A DNA stretch of 64,000 bases from Echria macrotheca (GCA_030411725.1 MU839827.1:310001-374000), one strand, 5' to 3'. Positions 1 through 12,352 are shown, numbered from the stretch's first letter. The notes: generated from the letters alone by a model not told the origin. A program made the numbers and translations.

Positions 1-1200
1 TTGTTAGAGGTTGCGCCTCTGGAAGGCATGGGGCACTTACCTCTTGAGGGTGTCCTGGTTGATCCTCTCATATCCAAGTGGTTTGAGACGTGTCCAGAAG
101 AACGTACTCTTCCCAGATCCAGGTGGGCCAACGAAAAGAACCATATCCAGCCTATTGGTTTTAGCGAACTTCGGATCCTCGTCCTCCTCTTCGAACGGAA
201 AGTTGGCTATATCGAAATCCCTGGCGAAGTCTCTGGGCTGTTCCCCTAGAAAGAACTCCTCCGGAGTGTGAAAGCGGATCCCAATATTATCGGCGAGATT
301 CCGGTCCGAGCAGCTGAAGTCTTTCGGTATTGCAGTGCCCCCTTTGAGATGTGCTATTCGTCCTCCGGCGTCCCCAACAAATATGCTGTTCTCGTGGTCG
401 ATGTCTGTCTCGGCTAGCTCATAATCCGCCTTCATTTCCTCCCACATGCCCGGTCGCGGTTTCCGAAACTTGTCTTTTGCTGTGGCGGCGTAGATTGTAA
501 TCGGTAGATCGAGCTGAGCCAAGACCGTGCTGCACTTCTGCTTGAACGGGGCGACTCTCGTTTTGAGATTCTTCGGTCCTTTGAACTTCGGATCGGTATG
601 AAGAGTGAGGCCGGCTTGGTTCGTAAAGATGACAATCTGATAGCTGGAACAGTCAGTCGTCAGCGACATGGAGACTAGTGGTGTACGAACCCATCGCTAT
701 GCAGCTGCTTCACTCGGGACGGAACCGAGTGGTGCCACCATTTCCAATCGGCAGCATCTTGAGAGTGCCGTTTTCCAGAAGCAGGAGCAATGAGTGTCGA
801 GTCCTTCTAACGTTAGCATTCGAATTCCCAACAGCGAATCCACGCATACAAGGTCGAAGGCCGCGATCTTCTTCTTCCCCACCAGGGGCTCTGTCTTCTC
901 GCTTGTTTCCTCCGGAACGTATTTGCCGACGAGCAAAGTTGGCAGTGTTTTCTCGTCGGGGCTTCTCTCGTTCCAGGTCGTTCGTTCTTTGGGCTTTTGC
1001 GAGGTCGGGGTGAAGAAGTTAGCGACGGCCGTTTCTGCGCGATGTTAGCGATCTGGGCTCCGGTCCGATTGAGCGCGAGACAAACTGGAGATCGCGGTTT
1101 GCGCTTTTCGCTTCAGCGGCGGCGGAGAAACTGAGTGGTCATCTTCAGCCGGGCGTTTGCCGCCCGATTGGGGGGACTTTCGGGCTCGAGCGGGAGGCAT
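1..1200 (-). CDS. pnk1: Bifunctional polynucleotide kinase/3'-phosphatase (PNKP), 3' part missing
   Basis: DNA end-repair enzyme that removes 3'-phosphates and phosphorylates 5'-OH ends at strand breaks, acting in the nucleus. Exons on the minus strand, read from the splice sites: 1200-1086, 1034-850, 803-691, 643-41; the GTAAGT donor at 40-35 leads to exons beyond the left edge. The N-terminus is a short basic, nuclear-signal-like stretch (PPPLKRK) followed by NFFTPTS. The phosphatase nucleophile motif DLDST is at about residues 99-103 and is interrupted by intron 2 between L100 and D101. YQIVIFTNQAG follows at the third junction, and KPRPGMW and FVGDAGGR complete a HAD-type domain. A Walker A GPPGSGKST at about residues 310-318 opens the kinase domain, most of which lies outside the window. 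No FHA domain is seen, as usual for fungal forms. The start at 1200 is the only ATG that leads cleanly into the spliced frame. Confidence 0.93.
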
Positions 1201-2773
1201 TTGTGACGACAGCAGGGATGGTCAAGAGAATAACACTTTGCTTCGGTCAGGGTTCTTTGAGGGGCCAGTTGACGCGACGCGGCGGGAGGGTTGTGCGAGA
1301 GCACGTGACCCGGTTACGAGTGGTGGACCAGGAGTCCGAAGTGCCCCGCTTCCCCGCCTTGGCCACAGTTGACAGTCGACAGCCCTGCTCAACTTTGAAC
1401 ATCTGATGCCGATACACTACAGTAATTTGGTTTTGGTCGAACCGGAAACTCGCCGAGGTCTAGTTCCTACTGTTGCAAACCTGATCATGGACGATATGGA
1501 GAAAAAGCAGTATTCGTCACCTGCCTCGCAACGACAACAAGCTCGGAAACCCCTGGCGATGCTCGCGGCGGGAGCGTGTTGGCTCCATGGTTCCCTCTAC
1601 TTTGCATGTTTGCTGTTGCGGTGAGATGATACGGCCCTGGCTGCCACGGCTGCTTGACATGACAAGGGAGAACTCCTTCGAGAACCAGCAATCTCATTCA
1701 TGGGATCGTTACATCTCGACTGATGCTCAAACTCGGATCCGCAAACAGGTTCAACATGCCACATCGACAACCCCTCAAACTGAGTATCGGGCCGTCTTTT
1801 GGTGGTTGGGCTGGGGTGGTGAAATGACGTCACAGCTTGCCATTCGGGCAGACCGCATGTGCCGGCTGCCGGGCGTACTCTACCCGCATGCACTAAATTC
1901 GGGTTTGAAGCTTGACTTCAGCGTTGATGGAGCTCTGTGTACGGTATTGAATAGAGGCGACAAAGATCAAGTCTCGGAAGGGGTTTAAATTGTGAGGCTC
2001 TCGCTTAAACCCCGTACCCATCGCCGAGAACGTCAACACGTACAGTAGTGAATGTCTCGGGTTCTCTCGATCTTCGCGAACAGTTTGTGGAACATTTTCA
2101 TGCGGGTTTCCGACAGCGGGTTGTGCCGGTTTGAGGAAGGGATCGCCAGCACCCTGGGATCGATCAGCTGTCACCGCGATTTGCTTGGCAATCAAGTTGG
2201 AGGTCACCCGCAAGGGCGGTGCAATCAAGCTTTCTGTCCGAGTGGCAAAGCGTTCCCCAGCTTCGTGGCGCCCACGGCGCGCAACCTTACTTGCATAGAG
2301 ACAAAACGGTTGTGGGATGCTGTCCCAGGGTCAAGGGTGGACGGGCGTGACGGGGATGGGGAAGCCTGGGGAGGATCGGCGATTAGGCCGACGGCCAAGG
2401 GCAATTGCACCGAGCGCGCGAATGGGATTCTGTTTTTGGTGGATGGCATCGACGGGCGCGGTACCTCGCACGTTGCGTAAGTGGTTGTTGTCTCAAGCGC
2501 GTAGGAAGACAAAGGGTTTGCTGTGTACAGACTTTGGTCGAGTGGGTGCCTTCCAGGTTTGGCAACCGCGGGTACACATCGTCAAAGTTCCTGCCTGCCT
2601 GCCTCGACGATCACTCCCTTTGGCCCCACCTGCCATCTTCCCTTTCATAAGTGCCACAAGTCCCCAGAAACGTCAACCCACCGCTTCGCGACTCCCGTCT
2701 CCGGATTGCCTCTGTGCTCGCACTGGGAAAAACACTGTCACATTTCTGATGTACTTACACATCGCCAGCCAAG
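1201..2773. other. Intergenic region between PNKP and the hexose transporter
   Basis: About 1.6 kb separating two divergent genes, so it should hold both promoters. A CACGTG palindrome lies at 1302-1307, about 100 bp upstream of the PNKP start. Open frames of 100-150 codons occur on both strands, but none has a family signature or convincing splice context. I see no RNA gene. Confidence 0.6.
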
Positions 2774-4604
2774 ATGTATAAAGTCGGAAACATATACTTC
2801 ATCGCGGCTGTGTCCGTCATTGGTGAGCTCGTTCCTGTCGTGCCGTTCTCATCGTCTTCTCTATATTTCGCGACCACCACATGGATGCTAATATGAACAG
2901 GCGGCGCGCTGTTTGGTTTCGACATCTCGTCCATGTCAGCCATCATCTCGACGCAGCCCTACCTCTGCCAGTTCAACCAGCAAGGCCACAATGAAAATGG
3001 ACTCTGCATGGGTCCGACTGAAGATGTCCAGGGCGGTATCACAGCTGCCATGCCCGGTGGATCTTGGCTCGGCGCCCTCGTTTCTGGAATCGCCTCTGAC
3101 ATGTTCGGCCGCAAGACCTCGATTCAGATTGGTGCGATTATCTGGTAAGTCCTACACAACCGCGAACACGGCGGCACTAACAGCAGCAGGGTTATCGGAT
3201 CCATCATCGTCTGCGCCTCGGTCAACATTCCCATGCTCGTCGTGGGCCGTTTGATAAACGGCTTCTCGGTTGGTATCTGCTCGGCCCAGGTCCCGGTATA
3301 CATCTCGGAGCTTGCCCCGCCGTCGAAGCGTGGTCGCCTCGTAGGATTCCAGCAGTGGGCCATCACCTGGGGCATTCTGATCATGTTCTTCATCTGCTAT
3401 GGTAGCTCTTTCCTCAACGGAACTGCCGCGTTCAGACTTCCCTGGGGTCTCCAAGCCATCCCGGCGATTCTGCTCTTCCTCGGTCTTCTGTTCCTACCGG
3501 AGTCGCCCCGTTGGCTTGCCAAGAAGGATCGCTGGGATGAGGCCAAGGCTGTGCTCACCCTGGTTCACGGCAAGGGAAACCCTAACTCGCCCTGGGTCGA
3601 GCGCGAGATGGGAGAAATTCGCGAAGTTGTTGAATTCGAGCGCGCGAATGCGGACGTCAGCTACTTTGAGCTGCTGAAGCCATCGATGCTCAACCGGACC
3701 TCCATCGGAGTATTCACGCAAATCTGGTCGCAGCTCACCGGCATGAATGTCATGGTATGTGGCCTCGCCTCGTACTTTCATCAAGGGGAAGCTAACAATC
3801 TCAGATGTACTACATTACCTACGTATTTACCATGGCTGGTCTCGCCGACTCCAACGGTGGCAACGCCGTTCTTCTCCCCAGCGGTATCCAGTTCGTCATC
3901 AACGTAGTCATGACCGTACCGGCCCTCCTGTGGATGGATCGCTGGGGTCGCCGACCGACCCTCCTTGTCGGAGCGTTCCTCATGTGCCTATGGCTCAGTA
4001 TCAACGCTGGTCTCTTCGCCGTCTACTCGCGACCTGCCAACCCGGGCGAGTTCCCCTCCAAGTCGGAATCCATGGCTATCACCGGCGCACCCGCCAAGGC
4101 CGTGATTGCGTCGACCTATCTGTTCGTCGCCTCTTTCGCTCCCACCTGGGGCCCGGTCTCGTGGACGTACCCACCTGAGCTGTATCCCCTCCGTCTCCGC
4201 GGAAAGGCAGTGGCGCTCTGCACATCTGCCAACTGGGCTTTCAACTTTGCCCTCGCCTACTTCGTACCGCCGGCGTTTGTCAACATCACGTGGAAGACCT
4301 ATGTCTTGTTTGCCGTTTTCTGCGCGTCCATGTTCATCCACGTCTTCTTCATGTTCCCCGAGACGGCGAACAAGCCTCTGGAGGAGGTTGAGGAGATATT
4401 TGACGGCTCCAAGCCCGGAGGTGGGTTTTCCTGTACCCTGACCGCTCGGAAGTATACTGACAGCGTCCAGCTATCAAGTACATCGGCATCCCTGCCTGGA
4501 AGACCAAGAACAGCCGACACTTGGTCCTCAAGCAGGAGCGCAACGAGGTCTCGTCGGAGGAGAAGATCGGTATGGAGGAACACAAGGAGAACGTCAGCGC
4601 TTGA
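2774..4604 (+). CDS. MFS hexose transporter (sugar porter family)
   Basis: Plasma-membrane sugar permease of the major facilitator superfamily. Exons 2774-2822, 2901-3144, 3190-3754, 3805-4420 and 4471-4604 join to about 535 residues, the usual length for fungal sugar porters. The N-terminal helix carries GALFGFDISSMSAI, typical of high-affinity glucose/hexose carriers. Family motifs follow in order: SDMFGRKTS after TM2, GRLINGFSVG, PVYISELAPPSKRG, PESPRWLAKKDR before the central loop, QLTGMNVMMYY in TM7, DRWGRRPT, and PETANKPLEEVEEIFD near the C-terminus. The cytosolic tail is charged. The ATG at 2774 is the first in frame and gives the expected short N-terminus. The substrate (glucose, xylose or another hexose) cannot be fixed from sequence alone. 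Confidence 0.93.
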
Positions 4605-4989
4605 TTTTTCAAATGCATATTCCGCTACGCATCGTGTTTCTGGAGCTGGGTCTAGCGTTGCGGGAATCTGCATTGGTTCTGGAAGTTCAAAATTTGGCTG
4701 GAAAGTTGGGTTGGACGTTCGCTGTGCATATCCAGCAATGGATTTGAAAGTCGGTCAATATACCCCAGTTTACACCTGAATCATGGTGTTGTTGTTGCTT
4801 TATTCGTTTCTGCTTGGTATGACGTGCTCAGCCACAGCTGTCTCCACGATGCTTCCTCCTGGCATCGATGACTTGACCACTAACACCAATCTCTGCCGGA
4901 TCATGTCTTCCGGGTAGCAATTCAGACTCCTACAACATCACCGTATGCGACACAATCGCAACTCCTACAGAATTCATGGTAAACCCCGC
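4605..4989. other. 3' intergenic region between convergent genes
   Basis: About 385 bp between the stop codons of two convergent genes, so it should hold both 3' UTRs and polyadenylation signals. I see no other feature. Confidence 0.5.
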
Positions 4990-5691
4990 TCAGACCGTCC
5001 GGGTCTTCTTAGCCGGAGGGACCTTGACCCCGTCAACAACCTCAACTTTCCCGGCCTTGCGTCTAGGCCGCGTACTCATCGCATCGTTAGCCACCTTCGT
5101 CCTGGCCTTTCCATCCTTCACAACCGCAACACTACTACCCGGCGGAAGCTGGACTGCCGGAGATGGTTTTTGCTTCTTGGTTTTGGTCGTAGCACGTTTG
5201 GTCGTTTCCGTTGCTCCCCCGGTCGTGCTGGCCGGCTGTTGTCCTTGTTGCGGCTGGTGATGACGGTCCCTACTACTAGTCTCCCTGCTAGCATGGGGAG
5301 GAGGTGGTGGTGCTGGTTGTGCCTGTGCTGGCACGGGTCCGCCTGCGTTGAGGATGCCGCGGAGGATGAGGGTCGCGGCTTTGGCGCTGATCATGTGGTC
5401 CCGTAGTGGGAAGTCGGGGGGACTCATTTCATGGGGGGCTTTTTCTTCTTGCTCCTCTGGTTGTTGAGAACTTGAGGTGCGGTAGGGTCTTGAGTTGGGG
5501 GTTTGGGCTGTTAGCTGTGCAGGCTTGCTTTTGCTTGTTTGATTGTTTGGTGGTGTTTGTGGTATATTCATGAGTGTCAGGTACTTGCCTTGAGGTTGAT
5601 GTTGATACCCGAAAGGTTGGGCAATGTCAGCGTGAGTCGCTGTTCGTTGCTGGTCGCTCCCCGGGTCGTTCAGAATCGAGGTTGATGCCAC
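4990..5691 (-). CDS. Hypothetical basic, low-complexity protein
   Basis: Uninterrupted 233-codon frame; I do not recognise the family. The N-terminal half is rich in Gln, Pro and Ser. A short more ordered segment, DFPLRDHMISAKAATLILRG at about residues 100-120, could be a helix. A Pro/Ala/Gln linker follows, then a Lys/Arg-rich tail (TKRATTKTKKQ, RPRRKAGK, PPAKKTRTV) that looks like nuclear localisation or nucleic-acid-binding sequence. The codon bias and the ordered segment argue for a real gene, but no catalytic motif is visible. An internal Met at MNIPQTPPNN (about residue 41) is an alternative start. It is convergent with the hexose transporter. Confidence 0.55.
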   Translation of the reverse strand: MASTSILNDPGSDQQRTATHADIAQPFGYQHQPQGKYLTLMNIPQTPPNNQTSKSKPAQLTAQTPNSRPYRTSSSQQPEEQEEKAPHEMSPPDFPLRDHMISAKAATLILRGILNAGGPVPAQAQPAPPPPPHASRETSSRDRHHQPQQGQQPASTTGGATETTKRATTKTKKQKPSPAVQLPPGSSVAVVKDGKARTKVANDAMSTRPRRKAGKVEVVDGVKVPPAKKTRTV

Positions 5692-6328
5692 GCCAGGTAG
5701 CTAATAGAAGGTGAGTGATTGGCTTATCTCTGCTGCTGCAGTTCATGGGCCAGCTGGCGCGGGAAATGCCGGGCGTTTGTCCGACCTCCGGCGAGCTTTG
5801 GTGACGTTGTTGGGGAGCTCGTGTACCTGCCGTAGCTCGCCCGTTGACGTTGTCGCGAGTCGCGAAACCTCTTGGCAGCTAAAGAGGTGGTTGCGATATT
5901 CTTATCTGGATTTCGGGATGGTCGGAATCTCCAGCAAGAAAAGAGGAGGGGAGGGAATGAAGAGAAAATTCGGCAGACGCTGTCCAGTCATGGGTGCAGT
6001 GGAGTTCGCTTGCGGTCATTGCACGCCGAGTCTCGCACTGTTTCAGGCGCACGGCGGTGCGTTGGCGGGCGTCGACAGGTGCTGGCTCTCAGTGGTCGGG
6101 AGTGCCGGGCCAGCTGTCAGCCCCGCGAAATCCGGATTTTGCCATCGCTGCCGGCTGTCCGGACATTTGCTGGAGAGCCATTATGTCACCGTCGTCAGCT
6201 GGATTCTGGATAGCGTTAGGTTGCTGACTGCAGTACGGTTTACGGAATACTCCAACTTCAACCTTCACACCACAACGCCAGCACCACATCAACATATAAA
6301 ATCGCAGCTGCCTCTCTATCTTTCCATC
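5692..6328. other. Intergenic promoter region between the hypothetical gene and the amidohydrolase
   Basis: About 640 bp upstream of two divergent genes. The frame of the downstream amidohydrolase stays open leftward to 5711, but that extension reads as low-quality sequence, so I treat it as non-coding. Just before 6329 the sequence becomes CA/AC-rich, typical of a fungal 5' leader. Confidence 0.5.
6295..6301 (+). promoter_or_regulatory. TATA-like box TATAAAA near the amidohydrolase start
   Basis: A TATAAAA heptamer lies 28 bp before the ATG at 6329. If functional, transcription would start almost at that ATG, which would favour the internal ATG at 6410 as the translation start. This rests on sequence pattern only. 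Confidence 0.35.
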
Positions 6329-7519
6329 ATGCGCACGCAAGAGTATATCGGCCCTGTATTATCGGGGATTGCCAGCCTGCAGAACCTCGCGCATCAGTGG
6401 TATCTCGACATGAGTCTCACGTGGCCCGTCCAACCTCCAGTCAACAAACTGGACCTGCACCACCACCTTGTCCCTCCATTCTATGCCCAAGGTTCGTAGT
6501 CCCATCGGAACTAGACATAAACGCTAACACGATGCAGCTGTCGCGGATGCTGGTGGTGATCCCAGCGGCTGGCCAACGCCAAAATGGTCACCCTCGTCAT
6601 CGCGAATGATCATGAAGCATCTCGGAGTTCAGTCCGCCATCCTTTCAGTCACTGCTCCGGGGGCATGTATCGTCCACGACCCAGTTGAACAGGCCAAGCT
6701 GGCTCGGCAGCTAAATGAGTACGCCGCGGGGATCCGAAACGAGGACCACCATTCCTTTGGGTTTTTCGCCTCGCTGCCCGACATCACCAACACCACGGCC
6801 GCCATCGCCGAGATTGAGTACGCCTTTGACACTCTCGGAGCCGACGGTGTCACCCTTTTCACCCGATACGGGCCGAACGGCACATACCTTGGTAACGCGG
6901 CAGTGGAGCCGGTCTGGAAAGAACTCGACCGGCGCGGAGCGACCGTGTTTGTGCACCCGACGCATCCCGTCAACACAGAGCTCGTGAACCCCCTTATGCC
7001 GCAGCCCGTGGTTGATTATCCGCATGAGACAACGCGCACGGCCCTGGACATGATCACCAGCCGCACGCTCACCAAGTACCCCAACGTCAAGGTGGTGCTG
7101 AGCCATGCGGGCGGGACGCTTCCTTTCCTGGCAAGCCGGGTGTTGACTCTTATGATGCAGAAGTCCAGCGCTATGCCCTGGCTCTCCACTGGGCCGACGC
7201 ACAACGAGGCTGTCGAGGCCATCCGCAGTTTCTACTACGATGTGGCCCTCTCGACGTCTCCACAGCAGCTGAGGGCTCTGCTGGATTTGGTGCCAGAGGA
7301 ACATATTGTCTATGGGGTAAGTGCGTATCCTAAGTGAAGAAACGGTGCTAACGAGAGCAGAGTGACTTCCCATACGCCCCGTCCTCGGCCTACCCGGTTT
7401 TCTTGGAGCAGCTCGAGTCGTATGACATGTCTTCTGCGCTGCGTGACAAGGTGAACTTCGCCAATGCCCAGGCGCTGATTCCCCGACTGGGCAAGCAGCT
7501 GGACATTTCGGAGCTGTAG
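6329..7519 (+). CDS. ACMSD-family amidohydrolase, 6-methylsalicylate decarboxylase-like
   Basis: Predicted metal-dependent decarboxylase of the amidohydrolase-2/ACMSD superfamily. Exons 6329-6491, 6538-7316 and 7361-7519 give 366 residues; starting at 6410 (MSLTWPVQ) gives 339, closer to the family norm. Metal ligands are visible: the HxH of DLHHH (H44 and H46 from the first Met), H194 in VFVHPTHP, H244 in LSHAGG and D316 in YGSDFPYAP. The segments GDPSGWPTPKW, SVTAPGA, GVTLFTRYG and DYPHETTR resemble what I recall of fungal 6-methylsalicylate decarboxylases. The same superfamily holds ACMSD, gamma-resorcylate decarboxylase and uracil-5-carboxylate (iso-orotate) decarboxylase, so the substrate is open. 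No polyketide synthase lies nearby, so a role in patulin-type biosynthesis is not supported here. Confidence 0.85.
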
Positions 7520-10040
7520 ATGTGGCGCCATGTTGAATCGATGGACCTGGCAGTTGGGGGATGTCTTTTACGGTATACGACAAGAATGATAATAAGAAGT
7601 GGCGGAGTCATAGTTCTTACGATGCAGGAGCGGCTATAGAGTAGCCGGGAAATGCCTATTCGCCTAATCAATACATTTCATAGTCATGAGTTAGCCTCTC
7701 TTTACCGACTGCTGAACCCTGTGCTTGATTTTGCTGGGCTGAACATATTTCCCAGGGCCGGGCAACGTGGGTGACGAACCTCAATGACCCAAGCGGTATC
7801 ATCATCTGCAACGGGCCTGCAATGCAACGAAAGGCCCGATAACCTTGTTCTGACTGCCACCCGGATTTCAGGTCGAACTGCCCAGCTTCTCACAAACCAC
7901 CCTGCTGTGTAACTCTGTCACGTATGGGCCCCTAGAACTAGGGAACCGAACTTGTATCTCGGGAGGGGATAGCGGTGGTTCAATGCCTACCCATGGCGGG
8001 ATTGCCGCCGCAGCGGCACAGACGAAGAAACCGCGAGTAAAAATGACCAAGGGGGGCAAGTCACTGCTGTGCCATAGTCGCGCCTGCCATCCCACCTTGT
8101 ATTTGTTTGCTGTTGTTGTTTAGATTCAGGGGAAGCAAGGTATCGCCAGTTCTGCGTGTAGATGGTTTCACGTCCCAAACCCGAGATCAAGTCGCAGATC
8201 TGTGGTTGATTCAAAGACAATTCAAGCCCGTCCCCACCCCCAGTTGATTTCCCACAGAACGCATTGGATCGAGTAAACGATTCATCGTGCCGTCTTTATG
8301 AAATCCAACTGGATAGGTAGACAATACGTGCCGATATAATAACTCTAGGTCGGCCAAACAGACAGCACGGACGGAAACCAAAAAGGAAAGCCAAAAAGTA
8401 TTTGGCCCCAGAATTCCGCCGTGGGGATTCCGGACCGATAAGATACTTCTTATATATCTCGATCCGTACTGACAAACCTTATCTGATAGGTAGCCGGGAC
8501 AACAAAAAAATAAGTCTCGATGCGGTAAGCATTGCCGAGGCCTCGGTGTCCAGACCAGCGACCTGCAGAGTTCCATTCCATCCTGTCGTTGGGCCCTCAG
8601 CACGGGTGCATCTCACGGCCCCCAACAAAGCAGCGATAACACACACTCTCTCTTTTGTTGGGCCTGCTGAAGTACCTAGAGTAGAAAAGTAGCAAATCAT
8701 GACAAAGCCCTGCTAATAACCCATCTCCATGTGGGGAAATTGCTAGTGTAGGTAGGTAGTTGCATTAGCGCTCGCCCAGACATCGACGCAGCGGGCCGAA
8801 CTTGTCAAGATTGTCAATACCTTCCAAGTGACAGCTCTCAAGACTCGATATTTCCCATCCGCCGTCGTTCCTCCAGCCAAATCTCCTTCCTATGGTTGGT
8901 CGCCACAGGGCGGGGCGCGCCAAACCCCAAGCCGCCCGAACCCAGATCGGGGAGCTGGCTGCGACAAAGCGGAGCGCCAGGTTCGCGGGCAAGTGGGGCG
9001 GCTTATAACATCCTTTGGTGGTTGAGGCCGAGAAGGGAAGGTGAGACAGCATTTGTTGGCATTTGCTGGCAAAGTGTGCGACGGTAACAAAGGTTGTTGG
9101 CGGAGGATTCCGACCCGAACCCGACGAGAACTGCACGTCGCAACAATCGGAGCTTTACCTGATACTACAGGTCGATTGTACGATCGGTCGGAGCCCCCCG
9201 CCGCTGTTTCGTATATATCTGTTTTTTTCGTGATGTGGCTGGAGAGGTCTTATTACTGTTTGTTCCTGGGATGGCCGCTGCTGCTGCAACGGCGTATAGG
9301 TACCTATCTTTGACGCGCGGTTATCTATCTACCTGCGGATTTCGGAACGTTCGGCCGAGCGAATGGAGCTGCGGCGGGATCGAATAGCGGGTTTGCAACG
9401 GCTTCTAGAAGAAAGATTTTCTGTGGCGGCGGGAATGGTTCGCCACAGGTCGATTTGTGGTCCAGGTACGGGGGTTGAAGTAGCTGATAAGATGGAGCCG
9501 AGGACCACACCCCGAATGCAGAAGGTGGCAGTTGCAACGTCCAGGGGACAGTCGATCAGCCTGCTTCTCGAATGCACACTGGACGCCGAGTCGACTTTAT
9601 CAGCCTCCAATGGCATTTCCCAAGCCGCATGGCTCTGGGCCTCCGGGACGCGCGACGGCCCGTGATTGGCCAATGTCTGTAGATACGCACTTTGTCGAGC
9701 CCCGTCGATCGACTCCATCCGGGCTTGTCAGGACGCCGCCACCGTCACCACACGGCGCATACAAGCAGAAACAATTGCAGCTTGCCATGTGGGAAGCCGC
9801 CGCAAGTAACACCGAGGCTGATGGGGACGGGTTGGCGAACCTTGGGTGTGCGGGGACCCCGAAATTTTCTTGTTGCATTTCGTCCCAAGTCCCCCCGTCC
9901 TTATCGCGTGTCCACGTTGGAGGTTTTACTCTTAAATACGGCAAGCACGACTCAACTTGTTTGCTTCCGTGGTGCTGGCGCGCGTTGAATCTTCTCCCGC
10001 CCCGCTGCTCAACCAGCCTTACCGTGGCCATCTCGACACC
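7520..10040. other. 2.5-kb intergenic region upstream of the nucleoside transporter
   Basis: No convincing gene. It holds a short GGTA-type run near 8751-8760 and a palindromic TAGGTACCTA near 9298. A TTAAATA motif near 9933 lies about 110 bp before the nucleoside transporter start. Open frames on both strands are short or low-complexity. It also contains the 3' UTR of the amidohydrolase. Confidence 0.5.
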
Positions 10041-11980
10041 ATGTCCGCGCCAAAGTATACCGAGACGGATACGCTCGATGCCATCCGTCCCGAGGCCCCT
10101 CACCTCGTGAGCGCGTCTGACCGTCGAAGTTCAGGCTCTAGTGGGGCCTCGCCAGCCGACGAGAAGAAGGGCACCCAGCCGACCCAGTACGACCTCGACA
10201 CCGATCCCGAGAAGCAGAGCGATCGAGTCGGCTATGTCGGCGACGGCCGGGATGTTACCTACGAGGAGGAAGGGTCCGGGCGATACTCCCGCAGCGCCAT
10301 CAAGAGAATCGTGAAGCGCGTCCTGCTTGCCGCCATCTTCCTCGCCATGACCGCGTCAGTATTGTTTGTCTTCATCCCGTTGGGCCGAACTGACATGTAA
10401 AACAGTTGGTGGATCTTTGGCCTGGTCTTTCACCGCCACGACGACATGGGCTGGCTCAAGCCGACCCTCCTGTATCTCGCCATCTGCGCCCGCTACTTCT
10501 TCTGGCTCGTGCCCAGCCGGTACGCCATGGTACCCATCAAGTGGGTGTGGCAGAACACGGCGTTCAGGGTGTACGAGGCCACCCCAAAGAAGTTGCACCA
10601 GCCGATTGCCGCAGTCGTCACCTTTGCCGTCTTTCTGATTGGCAGCTTCGTCCCGGAGGAAACGGGTGACAACACGCGGGCGAACCGAGCCATCTCCATT
10701 TTTGGCTTGTTGGTCATGATTGCCGGCCTCGCTGCGACGTCGCGCGACTTCAAGCGCATCCCCTGGCACACGGTCATCGGCGGCATGCTGACGCAGTTCA
10801 TTGTCGCCGTGTTCGTCCTCCGCACCAAGGCCGGCTACGACATCTTCAGCTTCATCTCTGAGATGGCCCGTACGCTGCTCGACTTTGCGAATGACGGGTT
10901 GGTGTTCCTGACGACGGCCAGCGTGGTTGATTTGCATTGGTTCCTGACGGGTGTCATCCCGCCCATCATCTTCTTCGTCGCACTCGTCCAGATGCTGTAC
11001 CACATCGGCCTGCTGCAGTGGTTCGTCGAGAAGTTTGCCATCTTCTTCTTCTGGAGCTTGCGCGTCTCCGGTGCCGAGGCCGTCGTCGCTGCGGCCACCC
11101 CGTTCATCGGACAGGGCGAGTCGGCCATGCTGATCCGGCCCTTTATTTCGCACCTGACGCTGGCCGAGCTGCACCAGATCATGACCTGCGGTTTTGCTAC
11201 CATTGCCGGCTCGGTATTGGTGGCTTATATTGGCCTTGGTCTCAACCCGCAGGCTCTCGTATCCAGCTGCATCATGTCCATCCCCGCATCGCTGGCTGTG
11301 TCCAAGCTGCGCTTCCCGGAGACGGAGCAGACGCTTACTTCGGGCAAGGTCGAGGTGCCCAAGGATGACGAACACCGTACCGTGAACGCGCTCCACGCCT
11401 TCTCTAATGGTGCTTGGCTGGGCATCAAGATTGGTGCGACCATTGTTGCCGCGCTTCTCTGCATCATCGCCCTGGTCGGTCTGATCAACGGTCTTCTTGG
11501 ATGGTGGGGAAAGTACTGGAACATTACTGATCCCGTGCTGTCGTTGGAGTTGATTCTGGGATACCTTCTCTACGTCCCTGCGTGGCTGCTTGGTGTGCCC
11601 AAGCAGGACCTGCTCTCGGTCGGCAAGCTCATCGGCATGAAGATCATTACGAATGAGTTCGTCGCCTTCAACAGCTTGACGACCCAGGAGCCGTTCAAGA
11701 GCATGAGCCCCCGATCTATCCTGATTGCGACCTATGCCTGCTGCGTAAGTTTTTCTCTTTCTGGGGAGCACAAATCAAAGCTAACAAAAGTCAGGGGTTT
11801 GGCAACATTGGTTCGCTGGGTATCCAGATCGGCATCCTGTCGCAGCTTGCGCCGAAGCGGAGCGGCGATGTGCTCAAGGTTGCGGTGTCCGCCCTGGTTT
11901 GCGGCGTCCTCTCGACGTTGACGTCGGCCAGTGTGGCGGGTATGCTGTTCCACGACGGCATGATTAGCAAGAGTACTTGA
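10041..11980 (+). CDS. Concentrative nucleoside transporter (CNT/SLC28 family)
   Basis: Cation-coupled nucleoside importer of the plasma membrane. Exons 10041-10354, 10406-11744 and 11795-11980 join to 612 residues, in the range of eukaryotic CNTs. A hydrophilic, Ser/Asp-rich N-terminus of about 95 residues precedes the membrane domain. The core shows the CNT Nucleos_tra2/gate features: GVIPPIIFFVALVQMLYHIG, SGAEAVVAAATPFIGQGES (helical hairpin 1), and NEFVAF at about residues 521-526 (the eukaryotic CNT signature). The C-terminal GFGNIGSLGIQIG is also conserved in the family. The start sits in the favourable context GACACCATG. Uptake of purine or pyrimidine nucleosides cannot be told apart here. 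It is one of three nutrient permeases in the window. Confidence 0.94.
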
Positions 11981-12352
11981 GTTGTGTTTTTCTGTTTTTT
12001 GTTGATGATACCTCTCCGTACATAGGAGATAATGCCAGTATGGCTTGATGATTATTTCTGGCTTTGTGAACAGTGATGTCCTCTGTTGATTCGGCTGTGA
12101 CGTGACTACCGTTGAACGGCTGGTACCTAGTGAGACGTCCACATGGGGAAGTAAGATCGATATGGGCAGATTAGCGAGAGTCATTGGGGAACTAAGGTAT
12201 CAAGGGTATATATCGGCCGGCATTCGCCTATTTTTACTTTCCGACATTGAAACAATTCTCCGGCATTTTTGTGAAGTCATCTGATGTCAAGGGTTAGGGT
12301 GAGATGAAATCTGGCCGGGCGGGCAGAGAGGTCGGCGGTCTGGCCCGTCAGC

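Noticed and set aside
5711..6328. Upstream in-frame extension of the amidohydrolase
   Set aside because: Open frame only; the sequence lacks family similarity and sits in the promoter with a TATA-like box just before 6329.
6711..7583. 290-codon minus-strand frame opposite the amidohydrolase
   Set aside because: Antisense shadow of the coding exons; no domain.
10356..11771. 471-codon minus-strand frame opposite the nucleoside transporter
   Set aside because: It is the GC-driven shadow of the transporter's third codon positions; composition is charged and low in hydrophobic structure, with no domain.
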